From a virus: 36,004 nucleotides of DNA. The DNA lies in the IMG/VR virus record IMGVR_UViG_3300042349_000296, positions 1 to 36,004 of that record. One strand, 5' to 3'. The position numbers and the translations under genes were made by a program. The notes under the pieces are model-generated. The model ran no database searches and had not been told where the DNA came from. It worked only from the letters and a program-made list of their open reading frames with translations. Of the stretch, positions 13,340 to 22,600 are shown in pieces (the stretch's first letter is position 1; every line of letters starts with the position of its first letter).

Positions 13340-16300
13340 TATCCTAAGACCTCTAAATCATATTGAGAAGGTTTGTAAGCCAAAATCCTGATTTGAGATT
13401 GAAAATCAATTTCATCAGGGTGTACAGAAATTGAAAAATCTTGTGGAGCAATCTTAGTATTGTCTAATAAACCATCTACTAAAATTTCACCCGCAGTTAA
13501 TCCTGTATTTACACATATAAAGATTTTCCCATCTTGAAACATATTTTCGTAAACAGTATCAGCAGGATAAATACCAGCTGTATGTTTTAATGTAATTATT
13601 GTTCCATTTATTATAGATGTTTTTACTTTGAAAAACATAAAAATATTATTCACGTTATTTACAGCTTTTATTAAATCATTTTCATCTAATGTAATACTAG
13701 TACTGAGAGTTATTGTAAACGACTGTGTTAATGAATTATATACAGTGTTGCTAGTAATTATTTTTGAAGTAGGTACTCCGCCAATTTTTCTTAAAAATCC
13801 ACCAGGAAGTCCACTATATGTATTTAATAAATATCTAAACTGCCATCCTTTTAAATTAGTTAAATTTTGACTTTTATAGTACATATCAGGCCAGAATAAT
13901 TTTGGCGTTCCTTCATTATTAGCAAATTTATTGCTAGTATTTGATAATATTTGTACAGTATAGGGATCATCATTATCACTCACAGATATTGTAGCTTCAT
14001 AAATATAATTAGTTATTGTATCTTTAATTTCTACAAGAAATACAGCTGAACTTACTACTGCTGCATTTGTTAATACAAGTGCTTTTCCATTTGCTGTAAA
14101 TGCATTTGCAGTTGGAAGATTAACACCAATTTCAGCAAGAGTAGGTGTAGCATCAGCTGTAACAGCTGCTGGGCTTCTTAATCCATATTTTTTTGTTCCA
14201 CTTCCTGAAACAGGTACAGCAGGATCATTATTTACAGCTGTATTGATATAGAATCCAGGAGGATTTGTAATATCTTTCCATCTATAAACTAGATTATCTA
14301 CATATTCTGAATTAGGATCTTTTCCAAATACCTTGGCTGAAATAGCAATAACGTCAAGTTCATTTGGAGGCACTTGATTTAAAATAGTTGGTCCTGAAAA
14401 CTTTACAGAAGAAATACTAGAATAGAAGAATCTATCTGAAAAAGTATATCTAATTAAAGGCCAAGAAGTTCCCTTATCTAAATCTAACCATTCAGATATT
14501 GCACCTCTAGAATCTACAGTTACAACAGCAATTGTGTAAGTACCATCAATAGGTGGAATTCTAAATTCTAACGGAGTGTAATCTCCTAATGCATTAGCCC
14601 TAACAGTACCTAAGTCTTGCCAAATAGTTGTAGAAGTAACTGCTGCAATGCTATCAGCCGTATATTTTATCAAATAAGATCGAGCATCAGCTGTTCCTGT
14701 CCATTTTAACGTATAATAAGAAGTTCCATCAACGGTACTACCTTCAATGATTGTTAAATCAGAAGCTTGTCCAATACTTTTCTGTTCATAATACTGAATA
14801 GGATAAGTAAGTACAGTATCTTTAACATTCCATGCTAAGAAATTAGCATCAAACTGAAAACCAGAAATAGTAAGAATACCACCTTCTTCAGATTCGATAG
14901 AAGTGATTTTTAATAATATATGAGGTATATTATAAACCTCACTTTCAAACCCTACAATATCTCCTGGTTCTACCGTAAATAATCTAATATTTGTTTTAAA
15001 TGAATATACAACAGTACTTCTAGATGCTCTTACTTTTTGTTCAGCTACCGCTAAGGCATGAGGATAATCGGTTACACCATTTTCAAAGAAATCTGCTTCT
15101 AGTCTTTTTTGATTGTCTTCATTTAAATATGTTTGATATACAACATCTTGAATATATTTACAATTAGTATAAGTACTAGTCGCAGTTGCATTTTCTAGCA
15201 AAATCCCTGTGCCATTACCTACCAGTTTTTGAGCTAATTGTCCAATCATTGTTCCTGAAGATGTATACAGAATTGTATAAGCAGGTAATATGAAAAGAGC
15301 TGGACTACCATTTGCTGTAAATGTAATATTTTTACTATTATTGGTTGTTGATATACTTACTTGGTAGCCACTATACATTAAATTAAATAAGCTAGGTTCT
15401 TTTTCAGGCCAATGAACTACATCTTCTTTAAACTCTAAATCTTCATTTAAATAGCGTACAGTAGCATAATTTAGTTTACTATCTACTGATGGCCAGCTTA
15501 TTTGTACATCATTTCCGGATAGCAGGTCATCATCTGTTATTTCAGCTACGACTACGTCTTCAATCCAATATTCAGTAGATAAAGGATTTTCATAATCATA
15601 ACCAACATTAGCACTAGTTAAAGGATTTTTATTTTGATTTGGATTTTTAAGAGATTTAAATAATCTTAATTTTGGAGTTAACCCTGAAGTATCTGTTACT
15701 TGTACTACTTCATCTGTTTCATAAATATCAGCTGCACTCCATAATCTAGGATAGGAAAGCTGAAGCTTATATTTTCCAGAAGACCAAATCAAATCAGCAA
15801 GATACATTGTATCTAATATTTTTTCAATATTGTCTCGAAATGAATTTGCAGTATCTAGTGTTAAGTTACATTCAAATAGTCTAATATGTCTTGGTTCTAC
15901 AAGCATAGACCAAAAATTACTAGATTTAGCATAGTTATTAACTACAATTCTTGAACATATTTTTTCAGCTTGATAGAATGATTCATAATCAATTTGTTCT
16001 TTTTCAAGACCCATTCCATAATCTTCGTTTCTAAGGTACTCTAACAATACTCTAGCCGGATTATTTGAGTAAGATTTTTCTTCAATTTCTCCAATATAAG
16101 ACGTTCCAAAGAAATCTAACTTAGCAACATCTCTTACCTTTAAGCCCTCAATTAGTGTTTGAACATTTGGAGTGCCATTAAATTGAGGAGAAGTTCTATT
16201 TAGCTTAAAGACACCTGTAAAGTAAGCATTTTTAGAAAATCTTGCATTAGGTCTATTTCCATTTTTTGTACTTACTTGCTTACCTTGATAACCAATTGGA

Positions 16301-17826
16301 AGATTTGTAAAGCTAGCGTTTGCTAATGGACAAACTTGATCTCCATCAGGATAATAATATAACATTAGTCCAAATGTAAAATCAGGAACATCAATGGCCC
16401 TTTCATCAATAAAAGGATAGACTATTCTATTGATTCCAGCAAAAGATATTTCTTGTTGCAAAAAGAAAAATTCGTTTGCATTAGAAACATTGTCTGTAGG
16501 CAAGCCATCATTAGCACCTAAGTTATTAATACCGCCTCTTTCTCTTGCAGGAAAATCTACACCATACACTGAAAAAGTTTGAGCGGCTCCAGATCCATTT
16601 CCTTTTAAGCTCTCAGCATACAAAGGAGTAGCCCCATCGTAGCCTGTAACTCTTCTTGTGATATAGATATGATCTTCTTTTGGAGCTGTATAGGTAGTTG
16701 TTGTACCTGAAACTGTTTTAGGAAATTCCATCCACTTTTCAGTATTTTTCCTGTTTACATATAAAGGCTCTGGCCCCATTGTAGTTGAGTTATACGGTTG
16801 ATTTACTAAACTCCAGCTTCCACTAACCCAAGTAGGATCACTATTAACTAACCGCCAACCTATTCCTGGACCATCTTTTGGAGTATTAGATGCGTAGAAA
16901 ACGGTGCAAGGTGATTTTTGTGTTGTAAAATTTAAATTTGTTATCTTACTTCCTGTTGAATAAAATTTCATTTTTACAAATGCACTAAAGTTAGCTCTTA
17001 GTGATAAATCCATCCATCCAGCATTTGTACCACTAATTCCTGAAAGGTTGCTCCAATAGCCTCCATACCTTTGAGCATAAAGACTAGCAGTAGTAGTAGA
17101 CGTTCCAAAAGTTCCTACTTCAATATTATTTCTATAAAACTTTACATTACCGACAGGTTGAACAGAATTACCATAACTCTGAGTACCAATGGCATATTCT
17201 ATTTTAAATTCATCTGTAACAGCAAAGGAAGATATAAGAGTTCCAAATTGTATTGCTGTACCATTATACCAAAAAGGTTTTACGCCAGTTGCATCAAATT
17301 TAAAGCCATAATCTACAGGACCTGTTAAAGAATTGTCTGTAGAAAAGCCAACATCATATTGCTTAGCACTTGCACTGTTATAGCCTGGTCTAAAGGATAC
17401 TATTAATTTTTCATTATAAGAAATTTCAGAGGTTACAGCAACATCCCAGCTATTATTGGTACTTGTTTTTTCAATTGTGTACGATGTATTAGAAATATTA
17501 TTTACAACAACAGTTCCGCCTGCTGTTACTTTTGAAACTAAAGGAATTAAAGAAGTTGTTGGAGCTTCTGTAGGAGGATTTGCATAAGCATATCTAGTAT
17601 TTACATTAAACCAAACTCTAGTTCCGCCTACTTTGTTTCTACCAAAAGGTAAATAAACAGATCTCGCTTCACCTTCTTCTACAAACTGAAATCCCTTTGC
17701 AGCTTCTGCTCTTGCTTGTGCTTCTTTTCTTGCTTTATTTTGAGCTTTAACCATTTTTATTTGTTGTACTGTACTATATACAAATGATACAACACTAACA
17801 ACAAAACTTACAACTGTAAATGACAT
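13339..17826 (-). CDS. gpJ-like central tail-tip / host-specificity protein, 1495 aa
   Basis: Size, position after the hub gene and internal motifs fit the lambda gpJ / phage tail-tip group. The N-terminus has a hydrophobic helix (VVSFVVSVVSFVYSTVQQ), then a basic A/K/R-rich helix. Residues about 590-770 contain LLEYLRNEDYGMGLEKEQID followed by YESFYQAEKICSRIVVNN, the signature stretch of this family, then a beta-rich region. A fibronectin-III-like domain lies near residues 1025-1110 (SYYTLKWTGTADARSYLIKY). Further immunoglobulin-like regions follow up to the C-terminus, which in this family often decides receptor choice. It forms the tip to which the two downstream fibres probably attach. 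The ATG follows AGGA, and the stop overlaps the next start. Confidence 0.82.
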   Translation of the reverse strand: MSFTVVSFVVSVVSFVYSTVQQIKMVKAQNKARKEAQARAEAAKGFQFVEEGEARSVYLPFGRNKVGGTRVWFNVNTRYAYANPPTEAPTTSLIPLVSKVTAGGTVVVNNISNTSYTIEKTSTNNSWDVAVTSEISYNEKLIVSFRPGYNSASAKQYDVGFSTDNSLTGPVDYGFKFDATGVKPFWYNGTAIQFGTLISSFAVTDEFKIEYAIGTQSYGNSVQPVGNVKFYRNNIEVGTFGTSTTTASLYAQRYGGYWSNLSGISGTNAGWMDLSLRANFSAFVKMKFYSTGSKITNLNFTTQKSPCTVFYASNTPKDGPGIGWRLVNSDPTWVSGSWSLVNQPYNSTTMGPEPLYVNRKNTEKWMEFPKTVSGTTTTYTAPKEDHIYITRRVTGYDGATPLYAESLKGNGSGAAQTFSVYGVDFPARERGGINNLGANDGLPTDNVSNANEFFFLQQEISFAGINRIVYPFIDERAIDVPDFTFGLMLYYYPDGDQVCPLANASFTNLPIGYQGKQVSTKNGNRPNARFSKNAYFTGVFKLNRTSPQFNGTPNVQTLIEGLKVRDVAKLDFFGTSYIGEIEEKSYSNNPARVLLEYLRNEDYGMGLEKEQIDYESFYQAEKICSRIVVNNYAKSSNFWSMLVEPRHIRLFECNLTLDTANSFRDNIEKILDTMYLADLIWSSGKYKLQLSYPRLWSAADIYETDEVVQVTDTSGLTPKLRLFKSLKNPNQNKNPLTSANVGYDYENPLSTEYWIEDVVVAEITDDDLLSGNDVQISWPSVDSKLNYATVRYLNEDLEFKEDVVHWPEKEPSLFNLMYSGYQVSISTTNNSKNITFTANGSPALFILPAYTILYTSSGTMIGQLAQKLVGNGTGILLENATATSTYTNCKYIQDVVYQTYLNEDNQKRLEADFFENGVTDYPHALAVAEQKVRASRSTVVYSFKTNIRLFTVEPGDIVGFESEVYNIPHILLKITSIESEEGGILTISGFQFDANFLAWNVKDTVLTYPIQYYEQKSIGQASDLTIIEGSTVDGTSYYTLKWTGTADARSYLIKYTADSIAAVTSTTIWQDLGTVRANALGDYTPLEFRIPPIDGTYTIAVVTVDSRGAISEWLDLDKGTSWPLIRYTFSDRFFYSSISSVKFSGPTILNQVPPNELDVIAISAKVFGKDPNSEYVDNLVYRWKDITNPPGFYINTAVNNDPAVPVSGSGTKKYGLRSPAAVTADATPTLAEIGVNLPTANAFTANGKALVLTNAAVVSSAVFLVEIKDTITNYIYEATISVSDNDDPYTVQILSNTSNKFANNEGTPKLFWPDMYYKSQNLTNLKGWQFRYLLNTYSGLPGGFLRKIGGVPTSKIITSNTVYNSLTQSFTITLSTSITLDENDLIKAVNNVNNIFMFFKVKTSIINGTIITLKHTAGIYPADTVYENMFQDGKIFICVNTGLTAGEILVDGLLDNTKIAPQDFSISVHPDEIDFQSQIRILAYKPSQYDLEVLG

Positions 17827-17835
17827 ATAATATCC

Positions 17836-18516
17836 TCAACTATTTGGAGTATTTCTACCCCAACGTAACTCTTGCGTTCTTCCTCCTAGTGTAATATCTT
17901 CAAAACAAGTATCAACAACGCTAGGTGGCAATCGTTGTGCCAATGACATTGTTGTTGTATAAAAAGAGTTTGTAGCATCCAAGGCTGCCATTGGTGAAGA
18001 ACATTCTAATTCAAAAATAATACCTGATTCATCTGATAACATATATGTTGGTTTATCAATTGCACCTTGATAAAGCAATACAAAGTCAGCAGGATCTAAT
18101 ATAGGAGATAACGGTAAATAGGTTGTTCCATTAGAACTTGTTACGCTAATTGGATTACCATTACTATCAGTCATTGTATTTAAAAAGCCTGCTCTAAATC
18201 TAACTTTACCATTAGAAGAGGCAGAATCACAGTATTGTCTAAATATAAAGTCATTATCAGCAAATTTTAGCTTAAATGTGCTCTTATCAATTGATGTTGA
18301 AGTTTTTGGCTGATCAACTGCCATTAATCCGCCTGAGTTTGTAAATGTAACATTATAATTTACAAAAGTTTTTATATAATCATTTATTACGGTAACAGAA
18401 TAAGGTAAAGTAGTAATATGATATTCTGTTTGTCCAAAAGTAATATCTAATAAGTGAAATGTACTATAAAAACCTTTTTCTATAAAATCAAGAGCTAATG
18501 AACTTAATTTTTTCAT
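17836..18516 (-). CDS. Tail hub-like protein (DUF2163/DUF1833-like), 226 aa
   Basis: The C-terminal half reads PADFVLLYQGAIDKPTYMLS and DESGIIFELECSSPMAALDA, then SLAQRLPPSVVDTCFEDITL. This pattern, with a conserved domain about 'x-G-x-I...I-E-C-S-P-M' and a closing aromatic/Asp motif, is what I associate with phage tail-hub proteins encoded just before gpJ-like genes. The N-terminal half carries a beta-rich stretch with an ITFGQTEYHITTLPYSVTV opening. It begins inside the end of the cupin gene (29-base overlap) with GAGG seven bases before ATG 18516, and ends nine bases before the tip gene. The family name is from memory and moderately sure; a tail-tip role is well supported by location. Confidence 0.65.
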   Translation of the reverse strand: MKKLSSLALDFIEKGFYSTFHLLDITFGQTEYHITTLPYSVTVINDYIKTFVNYNVTFTNSGGLMAVDQPKTSTSIDKSTFKLKFADNDFIFRQYCDSASSNGKVRFRAGFLNTMTDSNGNPISVTSSNGTTYLPLSPILDPADFVLLYQGAIDKPTYMLSDESGIIFELECSSPMAALDATNSFYTTTMSLAQRLPPSVVDTCFEDITLGGRTQELRWGRNTPNS

Positions 18517-18976
18517 TTTTGAGCCTCATTTTCTTATGTTCTTCATTATCATTTCCAAATAATATTTTAGAACCTCCAATAACCCATTCATCTTCAATTT
18601 CTTCTACAGATCTCTTATCTGTATGCATTATATTGATAAATACACTATCTTCAAGAGCTAAAGCAACTTTTTGTGTATAAGGTGGTGTTACAAATACAGA
18701 AGATGCTTTATGTACTTTAACACCATTCTCCATTAAGATTTTAACAGAGCCTTTAGATAAAATATTTACAGTTTCTTTTTTATGTATTGCACCGATAGAT
18801 AGTGTATTTGCTCTAAGAAATATTTCTCTTATATAAATGCCATTAGCAAATGTATGAGTTAGTCGAGGAGCTTCTATTGGAAAGTTTTTATAAGTTTCCA
18901 TAAATAATTGAATATTTCGTAAATATTCTTCTTCAGAAACAACTGTTGATTTTCCTGATAATGTTACATGTTTCAT
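18488..18976 (-). CDS. Cupin-fold protein inside the tail operon, 162 aa
   Basis: Residues about 45-125 fit a single cupin (RmlC-like) beta-barrel: GIYIREIFLRANTLSIGAIH, then KKETVNILSKGSVKILM, VFVTPPYTQKVALALEDSVF and INIMHTD. Only part of the metal-binding histidine set is present (His70, His118 region), so activity is uncertain. I recall cupin proteins of this shape in several siphophage genomes, with no settled role. The start overlaps the stop of the upstream tail gene (ATGA at 18976-18973) and the end overlaps the hub gene, so it is made with the tail proteins and could be a virion or assembly factor. Confidence 0.7.
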   Translation of the reverse strand: MKHVTLSGKSTVVSEEEYLRNIQLFMETYKNFPIEAPRLTHTFANGIYIREIFLRANTLSIGAIHKKETVNILSKGSVKILMENGVKVHKASSVFVTPPYTQKVALALEDSVFINIMHTDKRSVEEIEDEWVIGGSKILFGNDNEEHKKMRLKNEKIKFISS

Positions 18977-19632
18977 AAAGCTTCAACCATCCTTACTGTA
19001 ATTATATCAGTAAGAATACCATCTTGATAACTTAATCCTAGGTTTGTATCTTTATCATAGTAAGCACGCATTGCAACTCTTTTGTCATAAAAGACATCTG
19101 TATTTGCAGGAACAGTAATCACTAGCTTAGGAGCGATAGTAATAATATTTTGTCCACTAGACAAAACACTATTGGTTACTAAATAAACTTTACTGTGATT
19201 AGCAAATCTAATAAACTCTCCTAAAGGCAGTATTCTAGTTCCCCAATCTGACAATCCAGTAGGATCATCAATAGTAATTGTACTAGTACCTGCTAAAGCT
19301 TGTGCTTTTACGTCTATTGCAATATTGTTATCAAATTCATAGACACCTCTCCTATAAATCTGAGGCATTCTGATATAAAAAGGCGTATGATGTGCATTTA
19401 ATATCGTATGTATTAAAAGCTCATGAGAAGTTTCTGTGGGCATTATCCCAGCCGAAAGTTCCCATCTTTGAATATTTGTAACACTCGTAACCCTTTTTAA
19501 ATTAATTGTATCATTTGCAAAAGAGGGTTGGTTACTAGTTATCTGCAAAGGCGCTGTAAAAACACAATCTAACTCGTCCAAGTTTCCAGTAAGTGAGTTT
19601 ACTGCAACACTTGATTTCAAAATTCCGTACAT
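18973..19632 (-). CDS. Distal tail / minor tail protein, 219 aa
   Basis: The first gene after the tape measure, where distal-tail or lambda gpM/gpL-type proteins are found. The product opens MYGILKSSVAVNSLTGNLDE, followed by beta-rich regions (NLKRVTSVTNIQRWELSAG, FYIRMPQIYRRGVYEFD) and ends YQDGILTDIITVRMVEAL. The ATG at 19632 is chosen because GGAGG lies five bases upstream; the frame can begin four codons earlier only at a TTG. It is followed by the cupin with a 4-base overlap. I do not recognise the family with confidence; the role comes from gene order. Confidence 0.65.
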   Translation of the reverse strand: MYGILKSSVAVNSLTGNLDELDCVFTAPLQITSNQPSFANDTINLKRVTSVTNIQRWELSAGIMPTETSHELLIHTILNAHHTPFYIRMPQIYRRGVYEFDNNIAIDVKAQALAGTSTITIDDPTGLSDWGTRILPLGEFIRFANHSKVYLVTNSVLSSGQNIITIAPKLVITVPANTDVFYDKRVAMRAYYDKDTNLGLSYQDGILTDIITVRMVEAL

Positions 19633-19691
19633 TAAAACCTCCAAAGAAATTGCTGCTAGATAAATAAAATACCATATACGCAGCCTTGTTG

Positions 19692-22600
19692 TTAACGCTG
19701 CCCTTTTTCTCTGTTATGAGAATTAACACCTGTTGCGATATTAGGAATCATTTTCTGTATTTCTGTTCTAGTTTGTCTAGATACATCACCAGTAATATTG
19801 ATGTTAAATATTTGTTCTGATTTCATATTAGAAGAGTTTGAAGTATTAGGCTGATTATAACTAGGCGTAGATAACATTGAATTACCTACAATACCACCAT
19901 CAGCATATTTACTTGCATTAATCATTTCTAATAAAGGTAAGAACTTTTTAGTTGATGCTGCATTTATTACAAATTCACCGTTAGAAAGCCAAGCAGCAAT
20001 AGAATCAGATGTACCAGTACCTGAACCAGAAAGTTTTCCATTAGGGAACATTGAAGCTCCACCATTTGCAAAACTTAATATACCACCTCTTGCTCTTTTC
20101 TTGGGTAGTGTACTCATATCAATACCTAAGCTATCCATTTGATATTGCTTAAAAGTACTGAAGCCACTTACGGCTAATCCAGCTAGTCCTAGTACAAAAC
20201 CTGCTTTATCAAACTTAGCCTTACCACCTGATGAGCTAGCTAACATTGTAAGAATACCAGCAATACCAGTAAGACTTGCAACAGTTCTTTCAGTAGTTCC
20301 AAACAATGTATTAGTAATTCTTGACCCTAATGTTTCACTTGTCTTCTCTTCAGCGTCAATCTGCGCTGCACCGGTTTCTCTGGTAGCATCGGCAACTCCT
20401 GTGAGAGGGTTACTTCTGCCACCGCCTGCAGCCCCTGGGACACCCGGAACGCCAGTCTGGAGCTGAGTCACCCATTTGCCGAACTCAGTCACAGCGGCAC
20501 CCATGGAAGCCACTACAGAATTATCTGCAAGAGCATTACCGGTATCCTGACCGAAATTGAAAATTCCAGCTCCAAGTTGTTTTAAACCTCCCATTAACGG
20601 CGAATTCTCACCAATGATAGGATCTAATAAGCCTTGAGTGAAAGTATCAATTACAGTATGAGAAAAATTAAGAAGCAGTCCTTCTAATTTTTCTTTAACA
20701 TCAGTAGGATCTTTAAAGATATCTGCAACTGTTGAATATACTGAATTTTGGACATTAGATGCAAAAGCTTCGGCGGCTGCAGTAACAGGATTATTTTGTG
20801 GAGAATTTCTGGCAAGAAGTTGACCTACTCTTTCAGTAATTCCTGTAATCTCTGTTTGCAATTGGCTTCTTTGATCTTCTGGTAAATCTTTCATTTCTTT
20901 TGTTTTCTTTTCAAGCTGTGCTAAATATTCTTCTAATGTATTTCTTTCTATTTTATCAAGCATGTTAGCAGTAAATTCGTCTAATGATAAACCAAACTTA
21001 CCTAATCTAAGTGATAAGAAAGTGTTTGTACCTTTGAATCTAGCTAAGGATGCTTCTGTATTTACTTGTATTTGTTCTAGATATTTTTCAATTGTTTTGT
21101 TTAAATCAGGAATATTAAGATTAGCTGCTCCACTATTTAATTTAGTTAAAGCATCTTTAGCACCTTGTGCAAAGTCAATAGTAGCTTTTCTTTGCATATC
21201 ATCCATAGCCATAAATGCTAATTCAGATACATCTGCACCTACAGTAGCAAATAAAGCTTGATATTGAAGAAAAGGTCTATTTAGTGCTTTAGCAATTTCA
21301 GCAGAATATGTATTAGTATCTTTATCTATTTGAGCTACTAAGGCATCAAATCTTGCTTTAGTATCAGGGGCATTAGCAGGAAGAGTAGCTAGTTGAGATT
21401 GCTTTCCAGCAATACCAATTGCACTATCTGATAATGTTTGCCTTAATACTTGAGGCAAGGTTGCAAAAAGATCTTCAGTAATATTCAATCTAGGTAAAGC
21501 TTGCTGTATAATAGCAACAGCATCTTTAAGATTAACTGGAGCAACAGTTAGTCCACCAGCTTGAATACCACCTTCTCTTAAAGTATTAGCTAATTTATCA
21601 ATTACTTCTTGCAATTGATTTCTAGCTAATCTGCCTTCAAAAGAATCTCCACCTTTTGCAGCTGCATCTTTAAGTTGATTTCCTTGATCTATTAAAGTAG
21701 CAATACTTTGCATTAAAGCCGGATTTGCACCTTTAAGGGATTCAGAGTCTAAAGTTATATTTAAACCTTTTGCAGCTTTTGAAAGTAAAGCTACACTAGA
21801 TTCTAAAGAAGTAGTTGCTTTTAACTGTCCTGCAATAGTACTACCTTGAGCTAATGTATTTGTACCTAATAAGCTTCTTTCTAAATCAGGTAAAAGATCA
21901 GCAAAGAATTTTTGCATTTTAGCAAGAATTGCTTTTAAAGTATCCATACCAGATAATTCAGTAGTTACCTTTACTTCACCATTCAAACTAGGTAAAACTG
22001 TTGTAGAAGCTTCACCATTAGCATTTCCACCTGTTGGAAGAAATCTTGTATCTTTACCTGAATTAATAGCATGCAATAATGGCATGTTTTTAGCGGCAGA
22101 TTTAGCATTAATAACAAATTCACCATTAGAAAGCATTGCCGGTATTTTATCATCAGTAGGCCCACCAGGACCACTTAATTTACCACCTTCAGCAAAAGCA
22201 GGAACATTAATTATAGAAAATATTTCATCTTCAATTTTACTTGACTTATTTATTAAACCATCATCTAATAAATCAAAACTATCATAATTAGATGTATATA
22301 TCTTTTCTAAAGCTTTACTAAAAAGCGATGCTGTATCTTCAAAATCTAATTCACCTTTAATCTTTTTAATCTTTTTAAGGTGATCTATTTCAGCTAGCGT
22401 TATTTGTGAGCTTACATAAGATTCTATACTAAATCTAATAGTTTCTAAATAAGCTTTTGTATATAAATTAGGATCATATTTACTGCTTGCTAGTTTATTT
22501 GCAAAAGTTTCTGATAGTAATATGTTATCTTTTGCCCCTAAAACATTATCAATATCTTCTATATTATTTTCGGTTAAAACATCATTTAATTTATATTTTC

